Part shown: in pieces, positions 10,706 through 21,060 of the stretch
How the letters are laid out: each line of letters opens with the position of its first letter
Position numbering within the stretch: position 1 is the first letter of the stretch
Assembly (NCBI GenBank): GCA_011317545.1
Contig: WUJK01000009.1
Coordinates: forward strand, 1,054,001 to 1,118,000
DNA length: 64,000 nucleotides
Source of the DNA: Coniella vitis
Taxonomy: Eukaryota; Ascomycota; Sordariomycetes; Diaporthales; Schizoparmaceae
Direction of reading: 5' to 3'
The notes under the pieces: generated by a model
The model's database searches: none
Seen by the model: the letters and a program-made list of their open reading frames with translations, nothing else
Told to the model about the DNA's origin: nothing
Program-made: the position numbers and the translations under genes

Positions 10706-11624
10706 TCTCTATCTAAGGCTATAATAACTTTTTATTTTCGTATTCTTTAATAAGATCTAGGTATATATTCTTTAGTAGTTCCTAAGTATTTTCCGAATTA
10801 TTATAATTTTTCCACTTAATAAGGTATTATTTTCCGCGTCCGCGTTTATATAAATCGAGAATCTATTTAACTTCGTATTATACTTATTCTAGTTCGATAA
10901 TATTTATATTATATAAGAGTTCTATATTTATTAGTACTAGCTTTAAGAGTAAAATATAAAAGATTAGGTATAAACGTATATATAGAATTTCGAGTTTATA
11001 GTTAACTAGGGAAATTTATTATATAATTTTATAAGGTCCGAGTTTTTTATAATCGAGTTTATTACTAGGTTTAATAGTTTTAATATTTTTACGGTTAAGG
11101 TAGATTTTATCTCCCTTTTATAGGATTAGTCCCTTAATCCTTTTCTAATTAGCGTATTTCGTTATTTATTCTTTAACGTCCTAAAGTATATATTAAGTAT
11201 CTTCGTATAATTACTTAATTCTTCTAGTATATTAGTCTACCGTTTCTACGTTTCTACCTAATAGTATTTTATAATAATCCGTAGGGTTACGCTTATAGAG
11301 TAGGAAGAATAATAATTTTCCTATACTTATCGTATCTATATTATTATAAGCGAATTATACTATAGGTAAGAGTTCGACTTAATTATCCTATTCGTAGTTA
11401 ATATAGTATTATAGATACTATTCTATAATCTAGTTAGTATATTCTATTTATCCGTTTATCTAAGGATAAAATACCGTAGATATATATTATATCGTTCCGA
11501 GGTATTTAGTAAGTAAGATCTAGAATTTTAATATAAATTTTCTATCTCTATCTAATATAATTTCCTAAGGTATTCCGTAGTTAGCGATAATAATACGGAG
11601 AAATATATATATAAGCTCTTCTAT

Positions 11625-12227
11625 TACCCCTGCTATTAATAATAGTAGGGGTGCAACTGGCTATAATAGCTATTATCTGTAACTATGGATAAAGGGCTGG
11701 CTATTATTGGCAGAAGGACGCGTACTTTTGCGGACTGATAACAGCAGACGCCTTAAGGCACGTCTCTAACGCGTCTTAAGCTACTGCTCTATACTGCTAT
11801 AAGGACGTCTACGCTGCATTAGCAGCTTAGCAGCTGGCTGGCTCTCTAGCGTAGCGCCCTTGGGCTGCTATACTAGTGAGGTTATCGCTAGCATGGTCGA
11901 CGTATAGCACGTATATAGTACGGCTTCGGAACTAGTCTCGGCCGGCATCTAACGTCTAGTAACTATACGGTAATACGCTGACCTAATGAAAACGTGGCTC
12001 TGCACGGGCTACACTAACAGTATCATATAACTCTGCTCTAAGACCAATCCCTAGAGCATTTAGCCTCTAGGACGTGGCTAATACGCTATAAAGCAGCCTT
12101 CGGGCTGGGGTTGCATTATAAATATATATGCTGGGTAAGTATATATATGCTCCTTAGCAGTACGACAGGTAGTATACGCCGAGATACCCCTTAGGAGGTA
12201 TGCTAGCGTAACTAGTCCGGCGTTAAT

Positions 12228-12255
<28 letters not shown>
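11625..12255 (+). mobile_element. Nested SINE-like or truncated LINE insertion, not RIPed
   Basis: A 630-bp island with normal CA/TG content interrupts the RIPed integrase region. It is bounded by a 14-bp direct repeat (11611-11624 and 12256-12269, ATAAGCTCTTCTAT). Removing it with one repeat copy restores the integrase frame. It ends in an (AAAT)n tail, and it starts with a 12-bp hairpin (11626-11652). A variable-length target duplication plus an A-rich tail points to non-LTR retrotransposition. There is no open reading frame and no clear Pol III box, so I cannot tell a SINE from a 5'-truncated LINE. It inserted after, or escaped from, the RIP that killed its host element. Confidence 0.75.

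Positions 12256-12259
<4 letters not shown>
12230..12259 (+). repeat. (AAAT)n tail of the nested element
   Basis: Seven to eight AAAT units run directly into the right copy of the 14-bp target duplication. Confidence 0.9.
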
Positions 12260-15200
12260 GCTCTTCTATAATACTACTTTCTTTATATAGTAGGAAGTAT
12301 ATATACTTACTTAGTCTATAAACTATTACTAAGATACTATTATATTATACCTAAGTTAAGGGTTCTCGTAAAAGGGGTAGCTTAATAATAAAGTCTAGAT
12401 TAATAGATAACTAAATAGTTATAGGTATTAGTAGAGGTTATAATAATCTATAAGGTTTATACCGTTCTATCTTATTTCTTTTATATATATTATAATTATT
12501 AATAATATCCGTAACTTATTTCTTAAGGTTCGGTAGGTTCTAATAACGTTAGATCCTTTTATAAGTTATTCTAATTCCTTAATATCTATATACTAGTATA
12601 CTATAGATACTTCTAATATAATCGTTTTATTCCGATATTATTATACTATTAAGGTTAGGTATTTCTCCTTCGATATATAGTATTATATTAAGTTTCTTAG
12701 TAATAGATAGTATAATAAGGTTACCTTCCGAATCTTCCCGGAAGATTACTATAATATCCTAGTCTTTACTATTACTATCCTTATAATCTAATCGTCTATT
12801 AAGAGCGTCTATTTATTCGTTTTCTTTACCTTTATAGTAGATAATCTTAAAGTCGAATTCTAATAAGAACTCGTATTATCTAACTTATTATTTATTAAGC
12901 TGCTTTATCGAGGTAAATATCTAAAGATTCTTATAATTTATATATATAAAGATTTATTATTTTACGCCGATAAGGTAATATCGCTATTCCTTAAAGGCTT
13001 TTACTATTATTATAAGTTCTTAATCGGGTATTTCGTAGTTAAATTCTAATCCGTTTAGCTTCTTACTAAAGTTACTAACTATCCGTAGTTATCCTTTATT
13101 ATCTCGTTATCCGAATTATCCACCGAGTATATAATCTAATATATTTATCTCGATCTCGAAAACTTTATCTTAATCTACTTCGACTAGGATTAGTTCTAAT
13201 ATAATTATATCCTTAATTATATTAAAAGCTTTCTATACTTATTTGCTCTAATTAAAGGTAATATCCTTTTTCGTAAGTTCCGTAAGTAATATTATAATAC
13301 TATTATAATTCTTAATAAATTATCGGTAGAAGTTAATATAACCTAAGAAGGCTCTAATATTCTTAATATTCTATAATATAAGCTAATCCCTAACTACCTA
13401 TACTTTATCTTTCTATATTCGTATATACCCTAATATAATAGTATATCCGAGGTAGTTAACTTCTTAAGTATTCTAATTATATTTAATAGGTTTTATTAAA
13501 ATTTTATTATCTTAGAGGATTTATAGGATTATTATAATATACTTCTAATATTCTTCGAATATCTTAGAGTAAATAAGGATATCGTTTAGATAAGCGATTA
13601 TATAATAATCGAGGTATTCGTATAAGATAAAGTTTATTATTTCTTAAAATAATACTAGGGTATTAGTAAATCCGAATAGTATAATAAGATTTTCGAAATA
13701 TCCGTAGCGTATTCTAAACGCTATTTTCTATTCTTCTCCGGGTTTAATACGAATATATATATATCCTTCCTTAAGGTCGAGGGCTATAAACTATTAAGCT
13801 CCTCTAAATCTATTTTTAAATTCTTTAAAGAGGGGTAAAGGGTACCGATTCTTAATTATAATATTATTAAGTTACCGATAATTAATATATAGTTATAGTT
13901 TACTATTCTTCTTTAGTATAAATAGGATTAGGTATCCTACTAATAAATATAAGGGTTTAATATAGCCTTTCTTAAGGTTTTCGTTAATATATTCTCTAAA
14001 TACTTTAAGTTTATCTTTATCTAATCCGTAGATAGAAAAGAACTTTAGTTATTCTCCTTCTTTAAATAGGATCTCGTAGTTATATAAGCCGTACTCTAAT
14101 AGGCTATTATCGAATTTTCCTTAAAATAGTTTCGTAAACTTCCGATACTCTTCTAATATACCGGAGAGGTTTCTAAATATATCTTCGTTTTATATAGTTA
14201 CTATTATAAGGAGATATCGTTATATATACTTAGTTCCTTCTTAAACTTACTACGATAATATATCCTACTATCTATAGAATCCTATTATATCGTATCCTAA
14301 TTTACTATATCCCTTTTTCTATTAGGTATTAACTATTATTAGATCCTTCTCTATAAGCTATCGAGGGTAATCGTTTCCGTAATTAACCGTTATTATAATT
14401 TTTCTCGATTTAGAGGTATATATAGATTCGTTTAAGCCCTTATTATCTAAATACCGCTTAATAACTAAATCTAATCCTACGCCTTTAATTATAATCGCTT
14501 CTTAGGTATCTATTTTATCTTATAAAATATAGCTATTAGTCTAATCGATTTAAGGATTTTTCTTTCTTAACTATAATATATCTAAAATTAGCTTATATTA
14601 TACGGTATCCGTAATATCGAAGTTTATTAATATTATATATCCGTAGATTATAATTAATAGTTAATTAGATTCTATATCGATAATACCTTAGCTATAAGCG
14701 ATTTTTATACCTTTTATAGTATTAGGTTTATAGGGTTTTATTTTCTTCTTCTAAGGTATCTATTCTTTATTAATAACGCTTAGGGATATAAAGTTTCCTT
14801 ATACTCTGCTATCTAGGAGTATTATATAGTATTTACCGTTAATTCGTACTACGATTTTTAAATATTCGTATACCGAGCTATCTATTATATAGAAGGACTT
14901 TATCGTAAGTCCTAATCGCTTATTATCCCTTATAGGCGATCCTTACCTTTTAAGTTCTACTATTCTTACTATACTCTAAGGGCTATTATTTATACTAGGT
15001 TCTTAGCTTATTATATTCCGTATTATATATATATTATAGCCTATCGCTATAAGCGTATTTAGTTTTCTTCTTTTATATAGGGAGTTTATACTTTAGGCTA
15101 ATTATCCTTAAGGTTATAATAGGTATATACTTTATCTTCTAGGTATTCTATATAATAGGCGCGCTTATAGAAGCTATAATATATAGGTTCTATATATACG

Positions 15201-16049
15201 GGCTTTATAAGCTTTTCCCTTTATTTTTATTTATATATTTTATATTAGTCGAGCGCTTTTTCTTACGCGTAAAGTATATACTAGGGTATTATATACTAGT
15301 ATTATCTTACTTATCGTATAGTATATTCGTAAGGGGTATTATATATAAGGCTAATACTAGCGTAGTTTCCCCTTATTCTAAGTACTTTATAATAATTACT
15401 ATTATCGTCGTTATAGGCGATAATATTATACCCTATCTCGCGTATAAGGAACTATTCGTTAGTTACCTTATATTTAAAGTATTATCTATAATTATATATA
15501 ATATAAGCAAACTATATAATCTAGTAGTACTTTTCGTAAAGATAATTAATTTATACGTCTTCTTATATAAGGGGGGTTTTATCTTAATAGGTTATTATTC
15601 GGAATAGTTCTCTAAGCGTAATACTATAGATAAGGTAGTATATATCTCCTTTATCGGTATCTTCGTTTATAAAGCTTTCTAATTCTAAGCTTATTTCTTT
15701 ATTAATAGTTTAAGCGCTAATATCCTAACTAATATAAAGCGTTTCCTATTATTCTATAATTTCCGTAATATTACTTTATACGGTTTTCGTTTCGTTAGGT
15801 AGCTTATACCCTTTTATATCGCGCTAATAGGGGTATTCCCTAATAAGCTAAGCTTATTACTCTATTACTAATCTTTCGAATAAACCGTTATCTATAGGGA
15901 GGGGTATTCTCTAGGTAACTATAATTTATCGTTCTTTATAAGGTTTCTAAGAGAATTATCCTAAGCCTTATTTTACCGAGAAGTATATTATATAATTATC
16001 TTTATAATAAAAGGTTTAGTTAAGGAGTTTATAATCGGAGTTATCTAAT

Positions 16050-17000
16050 ACTTACTCTAAAAGCTAGTTTTAGCTAGGAGTAGAGTCCGTAGTCTTATAT
16101 ATTATAATATTAGCTTATCGTCCTTCGGGGACTTTTTTAAATTCTCTAGGTTTCTTAGGTTATCGGTACTCTTATACGAAATAGCCTATCCTACTATAAT
16201 TAAAGTATTCTTTACTTATAGGTTTCCTTTAAGCTATATCGAGCTTTATAGGGCCTAAGTATATTATACCGCTAGTTATTATTCTATAATAGTTATTCTA
16301 TCGGGGTATAAAGCTTTAAGGTAGCTATTAGTATCGTTTTCCGGTATTAGCCCGGGGTATAAAGTTAGTAATAGGTTTTTACCTTCCTTATCGTTCCTAA
16401 TTCTTTTCCTAATTACGGTTATCGATAGCTATTATTATTACTACGAATTCTACGAATATCTCTAATCGGGGTATCTTATATAATTTATCTTTAATAGATT
16501 CTTTAAGTTTATTATAATAGGCTATTATAAGGGGTTTATTATCTTAATAAAGATATAATATAATTTATCTAAAGAGTATTATATATTATAATATTAATTT
16601 AGTTTACTTAAGTTAGAAGATCTTATATTCTATATTACGTTTTTTATTAAGGTTTTTAAAGGTTTCCTTAAATATCTAGGTAAAGGTTTCGAATAATATA
16701 AAGAGTTTATTAATCTCGTCTTCTCTAATCTCTTCCGTATCGAATTCCAGGAAGTTCCGTAGGATAGGTTCGAACTATATAAATATATCGCCTTTAAGCC
16801 TATTAGCTACGAATTCTACTTTCTTAGCTTTAATAAGGAATTACTATTAGTAGTATTAGAAGTAAGCTCTAAGGGCTATAATAAAAGGTTAAATATCGTC
16901 TTCTTATCCGCGATAGATCTTAGGCTATTCTATCTTAAAGGGCTTATTAGGAGTTCTGCTAGTATTTCCTCGGGCTTCGAGCTCTATAATACGTATAATA
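16050..17000 (-). pseudogene. Degenerate gag with zinc knuckle
   Basis: The minus-strand translation contains gag-like blocks interrupted by stops (for example ESIKDKLYKIPRLEIFVEF near 16450-16530). Towards its end, at about 16160-16208, a zinc-knuckle remnant reads YFNYSRIGYFV, where the CX2CX4HX4C cysteines and histidine have mutated to tyrosine. Those replacements are exactly what G-to-A/C-to-T change produces. The borders are approximate because frames are destroyed. Confidence 0.75.
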
Positions 17001-17151
17001 AGTATATTAATAATAGTTAAGAGTTATTAGTTAATATTCTAAGTCTAGTTAACCGTTAAGAGGGCTAGAACTATTAATATTATAGTTAAATATTATACTT
17101 AATATTACCTAAGAGGTATATATAGACCGTTCTAAATAAGAGTTATAAAAA

Positions 17152-17630
17152 TATAATAATCCTTACCTAAATCCCGGATTCTAGAAATACCTATAAGTTA
17201 TATATTAATAGGTAGGGAAATATTACTTTTAAGTCTTCGTATATTATCGAGCAATATTAAGTATTATAAATAATTAAAAGGGATTACCCTATTATATAAA
17301 ATAATACTTAGATTTATAACTAAAGACTATAAAGAAACTATCTAATATTAAGCTATAAACTCCTATCCTTATATCCTTCTATTATTTCCTATCTATAGTA
17401 AGTATAGATCCTTAGATTACCTAGAGCGATAGGAGCGTCGGCTTATTTGGATTATTTGGATTATTATCGCTCTAACTATCTTAGTTATTAAGGTAATCCA
17501 ACCCTAACCCTAATTATACTACTCTGTGTTCTTATATAAGAGATCCCCATCGGTCCGTTGAGGTTCCGATTTGCTGGCATATAGTTGCGCTGGCCTGTTC
17601 CTGTGACCTGCATGTTCATGGGTCATAACA
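17152..17630 (-). repeat. Right LTR (5' LTR of the element), 479 bp
   Basis: Pairs with 9323-9801. Here the outer end (about 17440-17630) retains many CA/TG sites that are TA in the left copy, while the inner end is mutated (TG start now TA). The AAACA target duplication follows immediately. Two CCCTAA units lie at 17500-17513, the same LTR position as in the left copy. Confidence 0.95.
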
Positions 17631-17750
17631 AAACACTACCCAATACAACCCATAATCAACTTTCTCATAATCCTGCTGAATCGAGTCAACCAACCCTCAC
17701 CACTCCACTTATACCAGATTTTCAGGATTATATACCTCTTCAAAAGGGGC

Positions 17751-17751
<1 letters not shown>

Positions 17752-17793
<42 letters not shown>
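17752..17793 (+). repeat. 42-nt poly(A) tract
   Basis: An uninterrupted run of 42 A, ending nine bases before the ATG at 17803 and 121 bp beyond the right LTR. No other A run in the window approaches this length. Confidence 0.95.
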
Positions 17794-17794
<1 letters not shown>

Positions 17795-17802
17795 AGACCA
17801 CA

Positions 17803-18048
17803 ATGTCATCCATCTTCACCATCACAGCCAGCTCCGGCACAGACGTCTGGCGCAAACCACCCTCCACCGACATCTTCAACGGTATGTACTGTACATGTAC
17901 ACTGTATAACCCCTATTGGCACGAAAACGCAACTGCAAACGCAATCCTAACCACCCCCATCACGCTCTCTACTTCAAAAACCAAAGGTTATGCTAGAGTG
18001 GTGAGTTGGAGGCCAGGTTCAAGGGGGCTTGAGGTGGTGTGGAAGTGA
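17803..18048 (+). pseudogene. Probable stub of a DUF1349-like (regulation of enolase 1) gene
   Basis: The frame starts MSSIFTITASSGTDVWRKPP and continues STDIFN. This matches, from memory, the very start of fungal DUF1349 proteins, which continue with APT and a concanavalin-like fold of about 200 aa. Here the expected sequence is lost after about 26 residues. A GTATGT donor follows FN. Downstream, TPITLSTSKTKGYARVVSW loosely resembles the next block, and the frame ends at 81 codons. I take it for a gene broken by truncation or rearrangement near the retroelement, but a short real gene cannot be excluded. The upstream A tract would lie in its leader. Confidence 0.4.
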
Positions 18049-20034
18049 AGTCTTGTTGTTCTGCTTTGTATGAGAAGCATATAAGGATGTTGATTGATAC
18101 CAACGATCATTACAAATAAATGTGCGGTGATATTCCAGTGGCGGAAGAAGTCCAAAGCGGTCGTGGAAAACCATAATATCCAACATACACAATATCACAC
18201 CACTCTTTGCTATCACAAATTTCACAGAAGCAACGGTGTCACATCACGAACAAAAAAGGGAAGAAAAAAAAAGAGATTGGAGATGGCCAAAGTCTCCCAT
18301 TTACCCAGGCCCCAAGTAATTAAGGGGCACGTTGCTATCTAGACCTGCTAGAGCCCGCCCGTGGATGACTTGACGGCTGCGTAATACCCCAGCCCAAAAG
18401 TCCCTTGTTTTATCATGCCTTTATGGTATCGTCAGACTTCATCAAGTCGTCCTATAATCACAAAGGCTCATGAGGAAATCCCCGGACGAATCTGCTTTAC
18501 TTCCTAGCAACGCGGCTGACCAAAGTTTTGTTTTTGTGTTTTTTTTTTCCTTGTTTCTTTTCTTTGGAGTGTTCCTTTTATGCAGGCCACACCGCGTGAG
18601 TAGAGTCGAATTGAATACTTCGATTCCATCATCTCATTTCCACGCATCCAGCCTTCTCCCACGTGGGACATATTCGATTTTCTGCGACTTGCCTTGTCGT
18701 CTGAATCCTTTTCTCTTCATCCCTAAAATAAGTGACAAAGGAAAAAGTGTCGAGTTGAAAGGTTTGTCGCGTTGACAATCTGGTGTTGTGTATTAAAATG
18801 TTCGGGAAGCGCATAGGTGCGGTATTGAGATTTGCGATTGGCAAAGTTTGAGAAAATTGACGATGTAGGCATCACGCGTCAAGCGTGCGCCTTGATTGAC
18901 CAATCTGAACGCAATCTTTGCTCTCCTTCGTTGGATTCGTCCAGCTTGGATTATTAGGTGACGAAGATGGGCGACTTGACCAAACTGTTATAGGGTGTCA
19001 AAGTCGAAAGCGAATAAGTCTCTCGTCACATATTTTCCAGAGGCCGAACAACAACCACGGGAGAATCCTGAGTCGAGACTCAAAAAACGCGGCAAAAATT
19101 CGTGAAATTTGCGTATGAGATGTGTCTCGAGAATGGTTTAAGGGGGGTTGTTGTTGTTTGCCATAACTGAAGAGTCGAAAAACTGTGGTGAACATTGACG
19201 CTGACAATGTTCGCCTTTGAATCATTTGGACCAACGCCAACTGGAACCGAAACGCGTTGAGTTGAGAAAGAAGAATATGGCAACGCGAACATTGATGAGT
19301 CTCCGACCGTTGACGAAGCGGAAAACAAACAATCACATGCGAGAATGAGATTGCGCAGAGAGGGTTGACAGCGAAAGGCGACGACGTGGTTGGGGGACTG
19401 CCCATCTCCTCGCTGGGCGAAGCCCGCAACGCCCTTTTCCAAGACCAAGTACCGACCGGCCACTTGCTCCTGCGATCCAGCATCAACAGCATACTCAGTC
19501 CCCTTCCGCCTCGGTGTCCTCAATGCACAGAGCAAAACCAAATACATGAAAAAGCCCGGACCGACCTTCAAAAAGAAGTGAATAAGGCATGACGGTTTTG
19601 GACTTGCCTTTTCCCAAACGGCTCGAGAAGACTCAATCTGATGTTGACAAGGCAACCAAAGGACCAAAAGCAGACGGTATCCGAGAACGCCATTGTATGT
19701 CAGACATGGACAAAAGCTGTGAAATCAGCCGAGAAATTAGACATAGAGCGGAGCGAACAGGCGACACCCAAAGCAAAAAGACAAAGACGACATCTCCCAC
19801 CAATATGCGTGCCACCTCGAGGTGAGATTTGTCCTTTGGTGAGGTCGAATCGAAAAGACATGCGTCTGGGTATATGTTTCAGTCTGGAGAGTAGTGTTGT
19901 AAGAAACCAGCAAAAACGCCATGTGAAATCAACGGATTCAAGATTTGGAATTTGTGCGCCACGAAAGTCGCAATTGACTTCTTGACAAGCCACACAAGAG
20001 GGCTCTTTTGAGGCCTCCACTGGGGCGCGGCTCA
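18049..20034. other. Intergenic region, unassigned open frames
   Basis: About 2 kb downstream of the BTB gene. A minus-strand frame at 19080-19667 (195 codons) and an overlapping one at 18998-19492 are the longest, but I recognise no domain and find no convincing splice junctions. TCGA-rich composition and many GTCGAA/TTCGAC words are noticeable. Treated as non-coding or 3' UTR. Confidence 0.45.
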
Positions 20035-21060
20035 TCAGATAGTCCTTGGGCTGCCTCTGTTCCCCGCCTCAACAACGTCGTCGAGGTGGTTGCACAGCGC
20101 GACGAACAGATCAAAAAACAGTTTCGAGCCTTCTCCTCCCTTCTCCATCTCTGCCTGCATGGTGCCGCTCCGCTTGAAGGTCTTGCGGCATCGGATGATC
20201 AGCGCCAGGTAGTGGGCGCGCAGACGGCTGTCCGAGTCTGGGGTGTGCGCGTAGCAGTACTGAGCACTCCGTAGGATGGTGCCCACGTCGATGCCCGTCT
20301 GGAGGCCTTGCTTTCGCAGCGCAAGCCGCTTGAGCTCCTCCAGGCCGTAACGCTCCGCAGCACAGTACACCACAGTGTCCCTGAGGATGTACTGGCCTGC
20401 ACTGGGCAGGCAAATGGTCGCATCGGTAGCAGCTGTTGTTACTGCACGGCCACCCCCTTGGTGGGCTTCGTTTGTGACTTGGGGGGATGTGTGTGGCGTG
20501 GTTCCCCGGCGACAAGTGCTGCCGGTGGAATTCTCGAGCTGCCAAGAGTTGCGCTGCTTGTTGTGCAGCAGCCGTGGGTAATAGTCGCCCTTGTACAGGT
20601 ACTCGAGAACCGCCGAGAAGATTTCCGGTTCCTCATCCGGGAGTGCGAGCCTCCTGGACTGCGCATACGACTGCTCAAGGTACCCTCCGCGCAGAGCCTG
20701 TTGAAAGAAGGGGCTTTGGCAGAGGACATCTTCGTGTGCCGCAAACAGTCGCCCTTCACCGCCAACCATGAGCGTGACAATTGGCGAGGGCGCGAGATTT
20801 GCCTTGGTAGCCTCGTCGTCGTGCTGCTGCTGCTGCTGCTGCTGCTGCTTGGCGTCCCCCTTGCGGGAGGATGACGACGAGGTCTCGCGCTCAGTGAGCG
20901 ACCGGTGCAGTTTCGATATCTTGGTCGCATCCCGTATCGAGTTGGAAGTTGCTGTGCCCTTTTGCTTCAGCCTTGCCGACTTGTCCACCTTGTGCTGCGC
21001 GTCCATGGTCGTCGTACCAGCCTGGCTGGACGAATGGGACCTGAATGGACGCTTGAACAT
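20035..21060 (-). CDS. BTB/POZ domain protein
   Basis: A 341-aa single-exon protein. BTB/POZ domains mediate dimerisation and often act as Cullin-3 substrate adaptors. After a basic, Ser-rich N-terminus and a polyglutamine run (eight CAG codons at about 20822-20845), the BTB fold reads VTLMVGGEGRLFAAHEDVLC, then SPFFQQALRGGYLE and LPDEEPEIFSAVLEYLYKGD. These are the core helices. A low-complexity insert (about residues 165-210) precedes ADRYGL-like AAERYGLEELKRLALRK, the last BTB helices. No kelch, MATH or DNA-binding region is present, as in most small fungal BTB proteins, so the partner is unknown. The start is the ATG at 21060. Confidence 0.85.
   Translation of the reverse strand: MFKRPFRSHSSSQAGTTTMDAQHKVDKSARLKQKGTATSNSIRDATKISKLHRSLTERETSSSSSRKGDAKQQQQQQQQHDDEATKANLAPSPIVTLMVGGEGRLFAAHEDVLCQSPFFQQALRGGYLEQSYAQSRRLALPDEEPEIFSAVLEYLYKGDYYPRLLHNKQRNSWQLENSTGSTCRRGTTPHTSPQVTNEAHQGGGRAVTTAATDATICLPSAGQYILRDTVVYCAAERYGLEELKRLALRKQGLQTGIDVGTILRSAQYCYAHTPDSDSRLRAHYLALIIRCRKTFKRSGTMQAEMEKGGEGSKLFFDLFVALCNHLDDVVEAGNRGSPRTI

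Larger units (their letters stand above)
10735..16000 (-). pseudogene. Degenerate pol: RT, RNase H, integrase, chromodomain
   Basis: Minus-strand reading. The reverse transcriptase catalytic box reads IAYLNDILIYSK (13581-13592 encode YLND, where Ty3/gypsy enzymes have YxDD). Next come NYLGYTI-like and IRAFLGYINFYR blocks, then RNase H-like sequence near 13150-13250. Integrase follows: LVIVYRLSKYIYFLPTI-like near 12300 and ILDRDRKFILKF near 11530. Integrase is interrupted at 11625-12255 by the nested element and resumes in the same frame afterwards. The C-terminus at about 10741-10885 is a chromodomain remnant (RGRGKYLIKWKNYNNSENT after skipping one stop), a module that binds histone marks and guides integration in chromoviruses. 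Stops occur throughout. The left and right limits are estimates. Confidence 0.85.
9323..17630 (-). mobile_element. RIP-mutated Ty3/gypsy chromovirus LTR retrotransposon with two LTRs
   Basis: An 8.3-kb element reading right to left. Direct evidence is two 479-bp LTRs (TG...CA ends before mutation) in the same orientation, flanked by a perfect 5-bp duplication AAACA (9318-9322 and 17631-17635). A purine tract lies just inside the left LTR. Minus-strand translation gives degenerate gag, zinc knuckle, reverse transcriptase, RNase H, integrase and chromodomain, in that order, so it is a chromovirus. Every frame is broken by stops. CA and TG are almost absent across the interior while CG survives, and TA is hugely over-represented. 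This is the signature of CpA-to-TpA RIP on both strands. The element also contains plus-strand passengers near 9990-10705 and a nested younger insertion at 11625-12255. It cannot be active. Confidence 0.95.

Noticed and set aside
11885..12180. Considered whether the GC-richer island in the retroelement is a captured host gene or RNA
   Set aside because: No open frame and no tRNA or snRNA features. Its ends (14-bp duplication, AAAT tail) explain it as a nested insertion.
9300..17700. Considered a centromere or a mitochondrial DNA insertion because of the extreme AT content
   Set aside because: The paired LTRs, AAACA duplication, gag-pol-chromodomain order and CA/TG depletion with CG retained explain it as one RIPed retroelement.
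19080..19667. Minus-strand frame of 195 codons downstream of the BTB gene
   Set aside because: It overlaps other open frames on both strands, with no start context and no recognisable fold. Kept only as an unassigned region.
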